From the NCBI GenBank assembly GCA_963821705.1, contig CAWGEV010000006.1, positions 124,001-188,000 of the forward strand: a stretch of DNA of 64,000 nt. Reading direction: 5' to 3'. The translations under genes were made by a program, and so were the position numbers. This DNA comes from DASUPK01 sp963821705. Its GTDB lineage: Bacteria > Actinomycetota > Thermoleophilia > Solirubrobacterales > 70-9. Below are positions 8,035-16,741 of this stretch, one piece after another. The notes beneath the pieces were generated by a model that was not told the origin of the DNA, searched no databases, and saw nothing but the letters and a program-made list of their open reading frames with translations. The first letter of the stretch is position 1. Each line of letters starts with the position of its first letter.

Positions 8035-9516
8035 CTAGTAGCGATAGTGGTCGCTCTTGTACGGGCCCTCGACGGGGACCCCGATGTAGGCGGCCTGCTC
8101 GGGGGTGAGCTCCGTGAGCTCGACGCCCAGGGCATCGAGGTGCAGGCGGGCGACCTTCTCGTCCAGATGCTTGGGCAGCACGTGGACCTCCTTGCCGTAC
8201 GCATCCGCCTTGCCGAACAGCTCGATCTGCGCGATCACCTGGTTCGTGAAGGAGTTGGACATCACGAAGCTCGGATGGCCCGTGGCGTTGCCCAGGTTGA
8301 GCAGACGGCCTTCCGAGAGCACGATGATCGAGTGGCCGTCGGGGAAGCGCCACTCGTCGACCTGCGGCTTGATGTTGATCCGCTCGATCCCGTCGACCCT
8401 CTCGAGGGCGGCCATCTGGATCTCGTCGTCGAAGTGGCCGATGTTGCCGACGATCGCCTGGTGCTTCATCGCGACCATGTGGTCGACCGTGATCACGTCC
8501 TTGTCGCCGGTGGCGGTGATGAAGATGTCGGCCTCTTCGATCACGCTCTCCAGCGTTCGGACCTCGTAGCCCTGCATCGCGGCCTGGAGGGCGCAGATCG
8601 GGTCGATCTCGGTGACGATCACCCGGGCGCCCTGCCCCCGCAGGGACTCGGCGCAGCCCTTGCCGACGTCGCCGAACCCGCAGATCACCGCGGCCTTGCC
8701 GCCGATCATCACGTCCGTCGCGCGATTGATGCCGTCGATCAGTGAGTGGCGGCAGCCGTAGATGTTGTCGAACTTGGACTTGGTGACCGAGTCGTTGACG
8801 TTGATCGCCGGGAAGAGCAGCGTGCCGTTCGCCTGGCGCTCGTAGAGGCGCACTACGCCGGTCGTGGTCTCCTCCGTGACGCCCTTGATGCCCTCGCCCA
8901 TCTTGGTGAAGCGCTGAGGATCGTCCTCGAGGCTCTTGCGAAGCAGCTGGAGGATCACCCGCTCCTCCTCGGAACCGGCCGTCTCGTCGCCGGGCACCGC
9001 GCCGGCCGCCTCGAACTCCACGCCCTTGTGGACGAGAAGGGTGGCGTCACCGCCGTCGTCCAGCAGCATGTTGCAGCCGGTCTCGCCATTCGGGCCGGGC
9101 TCGGGCCAGAGCAGCGCCTGGAGCGCGCAGTCCCAGTACTCCTCGAGCGTCTCTCCCTTCCAGGCGAACACGGCGATGCCCTTGGGATCTTCCGGCGTCC
9201 CGTTGGGCCCGACGGCGACCGCCGCCGCGGCGTGATCCTGCGTCGAGAAGATGTTGCAGCTCGCCCAGCGGACCTCGGCGCCGAGCGCGACGAGCGTCTC
9301 GATCAGGACAGCCGTCTGCACCGTCATGTGGAGCGAGCCGGTGATCCGGGCGCCCCGCAGCGGCCTGGAGTCCGAGAACTCCTCGCGGGTCGCCATCAGG
9401 CCGGGCATCTCGTGCTCGGCGAGGCGGATCTCCTTGCGGCCGAACTCGGCCAGCGAGAGATCGGCGACGCGGAAATCGAGTCCTTCGGTCGTCGGTGCGC
9501 TGGTCGTGGTGCTCAT
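8035..9516 (-). CDS. ahcY: Adenosylhomocysteinase
   Basis: NAD-dependent cytosolic enzyme that splits S-adenosylhomocysteine to adenosine and homocysteine, closing the methylation cycle. 493 residues from ATG 9516. Landmarks: SLHMTVQTAVLIETL, NVNDSVTKSKFDNIYG, the Rossmann loop GFGDVGKGCAESLRGQGA, TATGDKDVI, NIGHFDDEI and the C-terminal KSDHYRY. The insertion-containing long form is typical of bacteria. AGGAG lies 12 nt before ATG; an upstream in-frame start would extend into non-conserved sequence. It is divergent from arfB. Confidence 0.97.
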   Translation of the reverse strand: MSTTTSAPTTEGLDFRVADLSLAEFGRKEIRLAEHEMPGLMATREEFSDSRPLRGARITGSLHMTVQTAVLIETLVALGAEVRWASCNIFSTQDHAAAAVAVGPNGTPEDPKGIAVFAWKGETLEEYWDCALQALLWPEPGPNGETGCNMLLDDGGDATLLVHKGVEFEAAGAVPGDETAGSEEERVILQLLRKSLEDDPQRFTKMGEGIKGVTEETTTGVVRLYERQANGTLLFPAINVNDSVTKSKFDNIYGCRHSLIDGINRATDVMIGGKAAVICGFGDVGKGCAESLRGQGARVIVTEIDPICALQAAMQGYEVRTLESVIEEADIFITATGDKDVITVDHMVAMKHQAIVGNIGHFDDEIQMAALERVDGIERINIKPQVDEWRFPDGHSIIVLSEGRLLNLGNATGHPSFVMSNSFTNQVIAQIELFGKADAYGKEVHVLPKHLDEKVARLHLDALGVELTELTPEQAAYIGVPVEGPYKSDHYRY

Positions 9517-9587
9517 CTCGTGATCGATCTCCTGGCTCGCGTGTTGACGATGCACAAGGTAGCTGCGCCACCCCCTACGGTGAGGAC

Positions 9588-10001
9588 ATGGACGACCGAG
9601 GCATCCGAATTGCACAGGATACGGTCATCCCACTCGAGGAGATTCAGTTTCGTGCAAGCCGCCCCTCGGGCCCGGGTGGCCAACACGCGAACGTGACCGC
9701 GTCGCGCATCGAGGCGGTCTTCGACGTCGACGCTTCCGAAGTGCTCAGCGACGACCAGCGGGAGCTGCTGCGCCGCAAGCTCGGCGACCGCGTCACGGCC
9801 GTCTCCCAGGACGCCCGCAGCCAGGCGCGGAACCGCGAGCTGGCGCTCGAGCGCCTCGGCAAGAGGATTGAGGCGGCGCTGAAGCGGCCGAAGCCGCGGA
9901 GAGCGACCAAGCCCTCCCGTGGCGCCCGTGAGCGGCGCCTCGAGCAGAAGCGGCAGACCTCGGAGCGCAAGGCGCGGCGGCGCCGGCCGAGCGAGGACTG
10001 A
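9588..10001 (+). CDS. arfB: Alternative ribosome-rescue peptidyl-tRNA hydrolase ArfB/YaeJ
   Basis: 137 residues. Releases nascent chains from ribosomes stalled on mRNAs without a stop codon. The release-factor catalytic loop is present (RPSGPGGQHANVTASR, with GGQ), and the C-terminus is long, basic and probably helical (KRPKPRRATKPSRGARERR), as needed to enter the empty mRNA channel. There is no anticodon-recognition domain, separating it from RF1/RF2. The start is ATG 9588 with TACGGT ending 6 nt before it and no clear Shine-Dalgarno, so it is a leaderless candidate. Confidence 0.93.
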   Translation: MDDRGIRIAQDTVIPLEEIQFRASRPSGPGGQHANVTASRIEAVFDVDASEVLSDDQRELLRRKLGDRVTAVSQDARSQARNRELALERLGKRIEAALKRPKPRRATKPSRGARERRLEQKRQTSERKARRRRPSED

Positions 10002-10064
10002 GCGCCGATGAATCCTCCTCCCGACTCCGGTCTCTAGGTGCAGACGACCGAGGAGGACCGAGGG

Positions 10065-10340
10065 ATGACGAAGCTGGACACCACCTTCGAAGCGAAGCTG
10101 GAGAAGAGCACGGCCACGGGCGGCTGGACCTACGTGGTGTGGCCGGAGTCGGCCGAGTTCTTCGGGACCCGTGGGCTGGTCAAGGTCCGCGGCACGGTCG
10201 ACGGGCATCCGTTCCGGAGCTCGTTCATGGCGATGGGCGACGGCACCCACAAGCTGCCCATGAAGGCCGACGTGCGCGAGGCCATCGCGAAGGAGGAGGG
10301 AGACTCGGTGCGGGTGCGGCTCGAGGAGCGCCTGAACTAG
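10065..10340 (+). CDS. DUF1905 domain protein
   Basis: 91 residues, small beta-rich cytosolic protein of the DUF1905 family; no biochemical role is established for this family. Features: FEAKLEKSTATGGWTYVVWP, FGTRGLVKVRGTVDG, FRSSFMAMGDGTHKLPM and the basic/acidic C-terminus. ATG 10065 is preferred over GTG 10038 because GAGGAGG precedes it and conservation begins at MTKLDTTFEAK. It follows arfB by 63 bp on the same strand and may be co-transcribed. Confidence 0.87.
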   Translation: MTKLDTTFEAKLEKSTATGGWTYVVWPESAEFFGTRGLVKVRGTVDGHPFRSSFMAMGDGTHKLPMKADVREAIAKEEGDSVRVRLEERLN

Positions 10341-10346
10341 GCGGCA

Positions 10347-10364
10347 GGGCGGCTAGGGCCGCCC
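10347..10364. terminator. Hairpin between convergent genes
   Basis: GGGCGGC-TAGG-GCCGCCC: a perfect 7-bp GC stem with a 4-nt loop. It lies between the DUF1905 stop and the convergent isomerase stop and overlaps the latter. It could serve both strands. No U-tract follows, as is usual at this base composition. Confidence 0.45.
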
Positions 10365-11348
10365 CATCTCCTTTTTGAAGCCCTCGAGCACGTCCACCGC
10401 GAGCGGATCGACGCCGCGCGCGTTGGCGAGCTCGATTGCCAGCAGGTCGCCGAGCATCACGGTGTGGAGGACTCGCTCGGTGCGCGTCTCGCCCTCGGTC
10501 TCGACGTCGATCACCGCCGCCGCGTAGGGCGAGAGGGCCTTCGCGGTCAGGTCGAAGCGCCTGCGCTCGCGCGGGTGCTGGTCGCGGTCCTGGAGGAAGA
10601 TCGCAGCGAAGCGGCCCTCGGCCCCCGACCATCCCTCGAGCTCGTTGTGGTCGGCCTCCGGGAGGGTCGCCGAGAAGGCGGGCTGCTTGGCGTTCTCGTT
10701 GATCTGGCACTTCCAGCGATACGCGACGGGGGCGGTCAGGTCGCTGCCGTACACGATCGGGGTCGCGTCCCCGATCTCGGCGGCGATCTCGCGAACCCGC
10801 TTCTCCGCGGCCGCGAAGCTCGCACCGAGGTGAGACGCGGCGGCATCGATCTCGGTGTTGATCCGTGGCGCCGCCAGCGCGAGCGCCGCCAGCTCGGCGG
10901 CCACGCAGAACATGTAGCCCACCGCGGCCCGGGGCTGGAGTCCGGCGGGAAGCCCGATCACCGGGACGCCGTCGGCGCGGGCAAGCTCCGCGATCTCGCC
11001 GCCGGTGGTGGCGACGAGCCTCCGTGCGCCGAGCGCCTCCGCCGCCGCGTAGCAGGCAAGTGTCTCCTCCGTGTTCCCGGAGTAGCTCGAGCAGAGGACG
11101 GCCGAGCCGGCTGGCGACCAGGAGGGAAGCTCGTATCCGCGCGCGGTCAGCATCGGCTTGGTGAGCCGGTCGGACAGCGCGGCGACCGCGAGGTCGCCTC
11201 CGATCGCCGACCCGCCCATGCCGCAGACGAAGGCCGCCGGAGCCTCCATAGCCGGGGCACGGGCGCTCTCGATCCGCCAGAGCGCGTCGCGCAGGTGCTC
11301 CGGGAGCGCCTTGACCGCGTCCAGCATGTCCCCGCCGATCACCGTCAT
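10353..11348 (-). CDS. Bifunctional phosphoglucose/phosphomannose isomerase
   Basis: 331 residues from ATG 11348. Interconverts fructose-6-P with glucose-6-P and mannose-6-P, feeding GDP-mannose and UDP-glucose synthesis. SIS-domain landmarks: VCGMGGSAIGGDL, SSYSGNTEETL (phospho-sugar Ser/Thr cluster), NENAKQPAF and LPEADHNELEGW, the last being diagnostic for the archaeal/actinobacterial bifunctional enzyme. Its start overlaps the upstream guanylyltransferase stop by 4 bp (ATGA), so translational coupling with the neighbouring nucleotide-sugar genes is expected. Confidence 0.92.
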   Translation of the reverse strand: MTVIGGDMLDAVKALPEHLRDALWRIESARAPAMEAPAAFVCGMGGSAIGGDLAVAALSDRLTKPMLTARGYELPSWSPAGSAVLCSSYSGNTEETLACYAAAEALGARRLVATTGGEIAELARADGVPVIGLPAGLQPRAAVGYMFCVAAELAALALAAPRINTEIDAAASHLGASFAAAEKRVREIAAEIGDATPIVYGSDLTAPVAYRWKCQINENAKQPAFSATLPEADHNELEGWSGAEGRFAAIFLQDRDQHPRERRRFDLTAKALSPYAAAVIDVETEGETRTERVLHTVMLGDLLAIELANARGVDPLAVDVLEGFKKEMGRP

Positions 11349-12325
11349 CCCGCGACGAGCTCCCCCTCGCCGATCACCGCTCCGATCAGCTCGGCCCCGT
11401 CCTCCACAGTCACGCCGCCGCTCAGGATGCTGCCGGTCACCACGGCATTGCGCTCGATGACGCAGCCATCGAGCAGAACCGAGCGCTCGATGACCGCCCC
11501 CGCGCCGATCCGGCACTTTGCGCCGACCACGCAGGGCGGGCGCAGGTCCGCATCCGCCGAGACGCCGGATCCGGGGCCGACCAAGGTGGGCACGTCCAGG
11601 CCATCGCCGACGACCGTCTCGACCCGACCGGTGAGGATGTCCCAGTTCGCCTCGAGGAAGCGGGCGGGCGTCCCGATGTCGATCCAGTAGCCCTCGAGGC
11701 GGATGCCGTGAAGGCCGTTGCCGATCAGCAGCGGGAAGACCTCGCGCTCGATCGAGACCGCCCGGCCCGGCGGGATCTCGTCGAGCACCGAACGCTCCAG
11801 GAGGTAGGCGCCGGCGTTGATCTCGTCGGTGTCGATCTGGTCCGGCTCAGGCTTCTCGAGGAACTCGGTGATCTCGCCGTCCTCCTGGCGGTGGACCAGC
11901 CCATAGCCGGTGGGGTCCTCAACCGGGTAGAGGGCGATCGTCGCCCGCGCATCGGTGCGCTCGTGCTGGGAGATCAGCGCGGTGAGGTCGAGGTCGCAGA
12001 GAACATCGCCGTTCAGGACCAGGAAGCGGTCGCCGAGCATCCCCTCGTCGGCGGCGAACCGGATCGCGCCGGCCGTGCCGCGGGCCTCCGGCTCCTCGGC
12101 GTACCGGATCTGGACACCGGGCTCCAACTCCGCCAGGGCGCGCCTCATCCCCTCGGCCAGGAAACCGCAGGAGACCACGACGTCGTCGACGCCGTGGCGG
12201 ACCAGCCAGTCGATCACGTAGGCGATGTGGGGCCGACCCGCCAGCGGAAGGACCGGCTTCGGGACCGTGTACGTGAGGGGACGCAGGCGAGTGCCCTCGC
12301 CGCCCGCCAGGATCAGCGCCTGCAC
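11345..12325 (-). CDS. Mannose-1-phosphate guanylyltransferase (ManB/Mpg1-like)
   Basis: 326 residues. Makes GDP-mannose from mannose-1-P and GTP. N-terminal signature LILAGGEGTRLRPLT with PKPVLPLAGRP; EEPEARGTAGAI; LNGDVLCDLD; FLEKPEPDQIDTDEINAGAY; GYWIDIGTPARFLEAN. The C-terminal third is hexapeptide repeats (VVGAKCRIGAGAVIERSVLL). The fit with the GDP-mannose class is supported by the adjoining phosphomannose isomerase, but a related NDP-sugar activity is not excluded. It lies in the order ugd, this gene, isomerase. Confidence 0.85.
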   Translation of the reverse strand: MQALILAGGEGTRLRPLTYTVPKPVLPLAGRPHIAYVIDWLVRHGVDDVVVSCGFLAEGMRRALAELEPGVQIRYAEEPEARGTAGAIRFAADEGMLGDRFLVLNGDVLCDLDLTALISQHERTDARATIALYPVEDPTGYGLVHRQEDGEITEFLEKPEPDQIDTDEINAGAYLLERSVLDEIPPGRAVSIEREVFPLLIGNGLHGIRLEGYWIDIGTPARFLEANWDILTGRVETVVGDGLDVPTLVGPGSGVSADADLRPPCVVGAKCRIGAGAVIERSVLLDGCVIERNAVVTGSILSGGVTVEDGAELIGAVIGEGELVAG

Positions 12326-12326
12326 G

Positions 12327-13631
12327 TCAGCTCACCGCCGACCGCTCGGCGGCACCCGGTCGCCCGATCGCCTCGTACGCGATCCCCGCCGCCCTGATCG
12401 TCTCGGGATCGAGGAAGTTGCGGCCGTCGACGAGGAGCGGGTTGGACATGCTCTTGGCGACCTCCGCCCAGTCGAGCTCGGCGAACTCCGGCCACTCGGT
12501 GACCAGCACGGCGGCGTCGGCGCCCTCCATCGCCTTCATCGGCGAGTCCGTCATCTCGACGTTCGGCAGCAGCTCGGCCGCCCTCTGCATCGCGACGGGG
12601 TCGTGGGCGACGACCGTCGCGCCCTCCCCCTCGAGCCGCGCGGCGAGCACCAGGCTGGAGGCCTCGCGCATGTCGTCCGTGTCCGGCTTGAACGCCAGTC
12701 CGAGGAGCGCGACTCGCTTGCCGACCAGCGAGTCCAGGTGCTTGCTCAGCTTGGCCATCACCCGGCGCTTCTGGAGCTCGTTCACCTCGATCACCGAGTT
12801 GAGCAGCTGGAAGTGGTAGCCGCTGTTGCCGGCGAGGATCTTGAGCGCCTGCGTGTCCTTGGGGAAGCAGGAGCCGCCGAAGCCGAGGCCGGCGTTCAGG
12901 AACCGGTCACCGATCCGGGGGTCGAGGCCCATCCCTCGAGCCACCTCGGTTACGTCCGCCCCCACCTCGTCGCAGACGTTCGCGATCTCGTTGATGAAGC
13001 TGATCTTGGTCGCCAGGTAGGCGTTGGAAGCGAGCTTGATCATCTCCGCACTCGAAAGGTCGGTTCGGACGAGCGGGGCTCCGAGCGGCTCATAGGCCGC
13101 CGCGACCGCGTTCGCGGCCCACTCGTCCCCGGGGTCGAAGCCGACCACGACCCTGTCCGGCTCCAGGAAGTCCTTGACCGCGGTCCCCTCCTTGAGGAAC
13201 TCCGGGCAGGAGACGTAGGCGAGGTCCGGCGCGTCGCGGCGGATCGTCCGTCCGGTGCCGACGGGAACCGTGCTCTTCATCACCAGCGCCTTGCCCTCCG
13301 GCTCGCCGATCTCCTCGACGGCGCCCTGCACCGCCGAGAGGTCGGCGTCCCCCGAGTATGTGGGCGGGGTCTGGACGCAGATGAAGAGAAGGCGAGGGCC
13401 GTCGAGCAGCTCGTCCACGTCCATCGTGAAGGTGAGGCGCTCCTTGTTCTTCTCGATCAGCTCGGGGAGGCCCGGCTCGTGGATCGGGACCTCGCCCCTC
13501 CGCAGGGACTCGACCTTCTCCGGGACGATCTCGCGGACCACCACCCTGTGGCCCATCTCGGCGAAGCACGCAGCGGTCACCAGCCCGACCCAGCCGGCTC
13601 CGACGACCCCGATCGGCTCCCTCTCGCTCAC
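12327..13631 (-). CDS. ugd: UDP-glucose 6-dehydrogenase
   Basis: 434 residues. Oxidises UDP-glucose to UDP-glucuronate with two NAD+. Rossmann loop GVVGAGWVGLVTAACFAEMG, AYLATKISFINEIANVCDEV in the helical centre, catalytic Cys in GLGFGGSCFPKDT, and the C-terminal UDP-binding domain beginning ALLGLAFKPDTDDMREA. UDP-GlcA is used in acidic surface polymers, which fits the LCP ligase gene directly upstream and the nucleotidyltransferase downstream. GDP-mannose dehydrogenase is a less likely alternative. Confidence 0.92.
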   Translation of the reverse strand: MSEREPIGVVGAGWVGLVTAACFAEMGHRVVVREIVPEKVESLRRGEVPIHEPGLPELIEKNKERLTFTMDVDELLDGPRLLFICVQTPPTYSGDADLSAVQGAVEEIGEPEGKALVMKSTVPVGTGRTIRRDAPDLAYVSCPEFLKEGTAVKDFLEPDRVVVGFDPGDEWAANAVAAAYEPLGAPLVRTDLSSAEMIKLASNAYLATKISFINEIANVCDEVGADVTEVARGMGLDPRIGDRFLNAGLGFGGSCFPKDTQALKILAGNSGYHFQLLNSVIEVNELQKRRVMAKLSKHLDSLVGKRVALLGLAFKPDTDDMREASSLVLAARLEGEGATVVAHDPVAMQRAAELLPNVEMTDSPMKAMEGADAAVLVTEWPEFAELDWAEVAKSMSNPLLVDGRNFLDPETIRAAGIAYEAIGRPGAAERSAVS

Positions 13632-13643
13632 GGTCCGCTCCGC

Positions 13644-15614
13644 TCAGGTCCCGGGCAGTTGCCGGAAGCCCACGGCGATCTTCAGCATGTCCTCGTTGGA
13701 GACCGTCTCCAGGAGCGAGTTCGAGACCCAGAACGAGCCCTGGCCGGACTGCCAGCCGACCATCCGCAGCCGGTCGCCGTCGTAATAGAGCTTGTAGTCG
13801 CGGCCGCCGATCGTCCTCTCCTCGCTCGGGTTGTTGAGGATCGGGGGATCCTTCCAGAGCGTCCCCTCGAAGCCGTAGTAGTCGCCGGGAGTCGTGGGCA
13901 GGGAGAACACCCACTTGTATGCGGCGCGCTCCGCGTGGGGCGGCGCGCCGTCGCCCTTGCCGTTGATCTTGTAGACCCGCGGCCTCTGCGCGTAGTCGCT
14001 GCCCGTCTCGAGCTTGGTCGGGTAGTAGACGGGAACCTTGCTGCCCCGGGCCTGGATTCCTCGGGCAAGCTGCCTGCCGTAGGTCGTCCCGGTGAGCGTG
14101 CTCGAAGTCGACGAGCTCGACTTCTTCTTCGTCTTCCCCGCCGGCTTCGGCTTGGTTGCGTCGGGGGCCTGATCGGGAGCCGACACGGAATTGGTCACCG
14201 AGCCGGCCCCGGCGCCCGCGGGGCCCGGCGTGCCCGAGACGCCCAGGAACTGGTTGACCGCAGTCTGGATCTCACCCTGAGTCGCCGTGACGTACGACGG
14301 GCCGAGCTGGCCGTTGAAGTGGATCTCCTTGATCTGGGACCCCCGCAGATCGAAGAACAGCTTCAGCACCTCCAGCATCTGCACCGGGTCGTTCACGTCC
14401 GAGGACGTGTAGTGGGTGAAGATCTTGATCAGCTTGCTGCGGTCCTCGAAGAGCTTCGTAGGCGGCAGCTTCGCCCGGGCCTCCCTCAGGAAGGCCTGCT
14501 GGCGCGCGGCGCGGACGATGTCGTTGTCGGTGTGGCGATAGCGGACGAAGGCGAGCGCGTCGAAGCCGCAGAGCGCCTGGTAGCCGGGCTCCAGGTTGAT
14601 CTCCGAGTAGTCGTCGACCGAGGGCAGCCCCGGGGTGTTCTTGTGGTAATAGCGCTGGTCGACGTCCACGTAGACGCAGCCGATCGCGTTCACGGCTCGG
14701 GCGAACCCGGTGAAATCGACGTTCACCAGGTGGTTGATCTGAACGCTCGGCCCGAGGAGCTGTTCGACCGTGCGCAGCGTCAGCTTCGGGCCGCCGAGCG
14801 AGTAGGCGGCGTTGAGCTTGTCGGTGCCGACTCCGGGGATGTTGACCTTGAGGTCACGCGGCAGCGACAGCAGGGCGATCGCGTTCCGGTCCGGATCCAG
14901 GCGCAGCAGCATGGTCGTGTCCGAGAGCCCGTACTTGCCGCTGATCTGCTGGTTCCGGTGGTCGGAGCCCAGGATCATGATCGTCTGGGGCCCGCTGCCC
15001 GGCGTCTTCAGGAACGGCTGGACGCCGTTGAGGATGCTGCCGTGCTTCAGCGCGCTCGCGATGTCCCCCAGGTAGAGGATCAGGCTCGCGGAGGTGGCTC
15101 CCGCGATGGCCGCGATGATCACGAACGAGGCCGTCAGGAAGCGCAGCCACATCGGGAAGCCCACGTGGCCGCGAACCGCCTGGAAGCCGGAGGTGATCTT
15201 CGGCCCGGCCGCCTTGCCGACCTTCTCGAAGCTCGAGGTGATGCTGGAGCCCGCCTGCTTGACGCGGTCGCCGGCCGAGGCGACCAGGGTCTTCTCCGCC
15301 TCCCCCTCCGCCTCGGCGGCCTCGAGGCCGTCCCATTCCTGGGTCTCGGCGGAAACGACCTGCTCGAGCTCCTCCTCATCGCTCAGCTCGTCGTCGCCCT
15401 CGTCCTCCTCGTCGTCGAGGTCCTCGTCGTCCAGGTCCTCCTCATCGAGGTCCTCCTCATCGAGGTCCTCTTCCTCCCCCTCTTCGAGATCCTCCTCGTC
15501 GATGTCCTCGAGGAAGTCGTCGCCGAGCTCGTACTCCTGGGTCTCGTCGGCGCGAGGCTCGTCATCCTTGCGCTTGCCCTTGCCGCCGCCGGAGCCCTTC
15601 TTCGCCGGGCTCAT
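13644..15614 (-). CDS. LytR-CpsA-Psr (LCP) glycopolymer ligase with acidic N-terminus
   Basis: 656 residues from ATG 15614. LCP proteins transfer lipid-linked glycopolymers to peptidoglycan outside the membrane. Order: ~110-residue cytoplasmic acidic tract with EEDLD repeats; one membrane segment near residue 160-180 (LTASFVIIAAIAGATSASL); LCP domain (MILGSDHR, LLSLPRDLKVNIPG, DALAFVRYRHTDNDI with the conserved Arg/Asp pairs); a Ser/Thr/Pro/Lys linker; and a C-terminal domain ending FWVSNSLLETVSNEDMLKIA, similar to DUF4367-type sequences. ATG overlaps the upstream peptidase stop (ATGA). The extra C-terminal domain and the acidic tract are not standard for LCP proteins. Confidence 0.9.
   Translation of the reverse strand: MSPAKKGSGGGKGKRKDDEPRADETQEYELGDDFLEDIDEEDLEEGEEEDLDEEDLDEEDLDDEDLDDEEDEGDDELSDEEELEQVVSAETQEWDGLEAAEAEGEAEKTLVASAGDRVKQAGSSITSSFEKVGKAAGPKITSGFQAVRGHVGFPMWLRFLTASFVIIAAIAGATSASLILYLGDIASALKHGSILNGVQPFLKTPGSGPQTIMILGSDHRNQQISGKYGLSDTTMLLRLDPDRNAIALLSLPRDLKVNIPGVGTDKLNAAYSLGGPKLTLRTVEQLLGPSVQINHLVNVDFTGFARAVNAIGCVYVDVDQRYYHKNTPGLPSVDDYSEINLEPGYQALCGFDALAFVRYRHTDNDIVRAARQQAFLREARAKLPPTKLFEDRSKLIKIFTHYTSSDVNDPVQMLEVLKLFFDLRGSQIKEIHFNGQLGPSYVTATQGEIQTAVNQFLGVSGTPGPAGAGAGSVTNSVSAPDQAPDATKPKPAGKTKKKSSSSTSSTLTGTTYGRQLARGIQARGSKVPVYYPTKLETGSDYAQRPRVYKINGKGDGAPPHAERAAYKWVFSLPTTPGDYYGFEGTLWKDPPILNNPSEERTIGGRDYKLYYDGDRLRMVGWQSGQGSFWVSNSLLETVSNEDMLKIAVGFRQLPGT
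15417..15476 (-). repeat. Four 15-bp tandem repeats in the LCP gene
   Basis: Plus-strand units at 15417, 15432, 15447 and 15462 read GAGGTCCTCCTCATC with few changes. They encode the acidic EEDLD/DDEDL repeat of the LCP protein. In-frame copy-number change by slippage would alter only the length of the cytoplasmic acidic tail. Confidence 0.85.
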
Positions 15615-16690
15615 GCGGCCATTCCCGGGAAGCTCTTCACGAAGCCCTCCAGCGCCTGGCGGTAGCTGGACAGCGAGCTGATCGAGACCCACTCACCCGG
15701 ACCGTGGTGGCCGTCGCCGATCGGCCCGAACTCGACCGCGGGGACGCCCGCGGCCAGGAAGCTGACCGCGTCGGAGGCTCCGTCGCGCCCGACGCTCATC
15801 ACGCGCTCGGGATGGTGCGGCGAGGCGGCCTCGCAGAGGCCTCGCACGAACGGCGAGTCGGCCTCGACCACCGCCGGAGGCCGGCGGAACGTGGCGAGCA
15901 CGCGCGTGTCGGGCAGCCCGCTCACCTGCCCGAGGATCTCGTCTGGATCCTGGTCGGGCAGGAAGCGGATATCGACGTCTATGACGCAGGTATCGGGCAC
16001 TTTGTTCAGGGCGTCGCCGCCCATGATCCGACCGAGATTGATCGAGGGACGGTCGAACAGGGCGGAGCTGTGACGCGCAAACGGTAGCGATTCGATGCCC
16101 CTGAACACCTCAACCGCCTTTACAACCGCGTTGTCCCCGAGCCAGGGCGTCGCGCCGTGCGCCGAGCGTCCCTGGACCTCCAGCCTCACCGCCAGGACCC
16201 CCTTGGCCTGGACCCCGACCTGGAGGTTGGTGGGCTCGCCCGTGATCGCGAAGTCGCCAACGAAACCGCTGGCGACCAGAGCATCCGAGCCCCGGTTCTG
16301 CTCCTCCTCCGATTCCTCGTCCGAGACGATCCCGAGCCGGAGGCGGACGGCCTCCTGGTCGCGCAGGTCGTGCAGCACGGTCAGCATCACCGCGAGGGCG
16401 CCCTTCATGTCGTAGGCGCCGCGGCCGAACAGCTGGTCCCCTTCGACCCTGGGCTCGAACTGGTCGCGTCCGCCGGGCACGACGTCCATGTGACCGTGCA
16501 GCACGAGCGTCGGCGCCTCCTTGGGGCCGACCTCGGCGGTGGTCACGGGGAGCCCGCGTGACTCGGTCTGGTCGGCCTTGATGTCGTTCGACTCGAGCCA
16601 GCCGCCGACGAACTCGGCGGCACGGCGGAGCCCCTCGGCGTTCGAGGTGTCGAAGGCAATCAGGCGCTGGGCGAGTGCGAGTTCGTCCAC
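15611..16690 (-). CDS. M20-family metallopeptidase (ArgE/DapE/CPG2 type)
   Basis: 359 residues. Binuclear-zinc amidohydrolase; metal ligands are visible in LHGHMDVVPGG, GAYDMKGALA and the acidic DEESEEEQNRGSDAL region, and the lid/dimerisation domain lies between. Candidate substrates are N-acyl amino acids or succinyl-diaminopimelate; the sequence alone does not decide. GTG 16690 is preceded by TAGCAT and exactly 6 nt, suggesting a leaderless mRNA and a promoter of its own just after the ATP synthase operon. It overlaps the LCP gene by 4 bp. Confidence 0.87.
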   Translation of the reverse strand: MDELALAQRLIAFDTSNAEGLRRAAEFVGGWLESNDIKADQTESRGLPVTTAEVGPKEAPTLVLHGHMDVVPGGRDQFEPRVEGDQLFGRGAYDMKGALAVMLTVLHDLRDQEAVRLRLGIVSDEESEEEQNRGSDALVASGFVGDFAITGEPTNLQVGVQAKGVLAVRLEVQGRSAHGATPWLGDNAVVKAVEVFRGIESLPFARHSSALFDRPSINLGRIMGGDALNKVPDTCVIDVDIRFLPDQDPDEILGQVSGLPDTRVLATFRRPPAVVEADSPFVRGLCEAASPHHPERVMSVGRDGASDAVSFLAAGVPAVEFGPIGDGHHGPGEWVSISSLSSYRQALEGFVKSFPGMAA

Positions 16691-16696
16691 GGGCTG

Positions 16697-16702
16697 ATGC
16701 TA
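16697..16702 (-). promoter_or_regulatory. Leaderless -10 box of the M20 peptidase gene
   Basis: TAGCAT on the minus strand is separated by 6 nt (CAGCCC) from the GTG start at 16690. The same layout recurs at several other genes in the window. No ribosome site is present. Confidence 0.5.
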
Positions 16703-16741
16703 GGTAAACCGCATAAGGCTTGGTGAAGATCGCGGTCCGGG

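Noticed and set aside
9517..9587. S-adenosylhomocysteine riboswitch before ahcY
   Set aside because: Only 71 bp separate ahcY from divergent arfB, and no paired structure of riboswitch type is visible.
12225..15665. Plus-strand open frame of 1146 codons opposite ugd and the LCP gene
   Set aside because: The minus strand encodes clear family proteins with motifs. The plus frame is Leu/Val/Asp/Arg-rich low-complexity sequence, typical of the antisense of high-GC genes. The same applies to long plus frames opposite secA, atpD, atpA, ETF-QO and the sulfatases.
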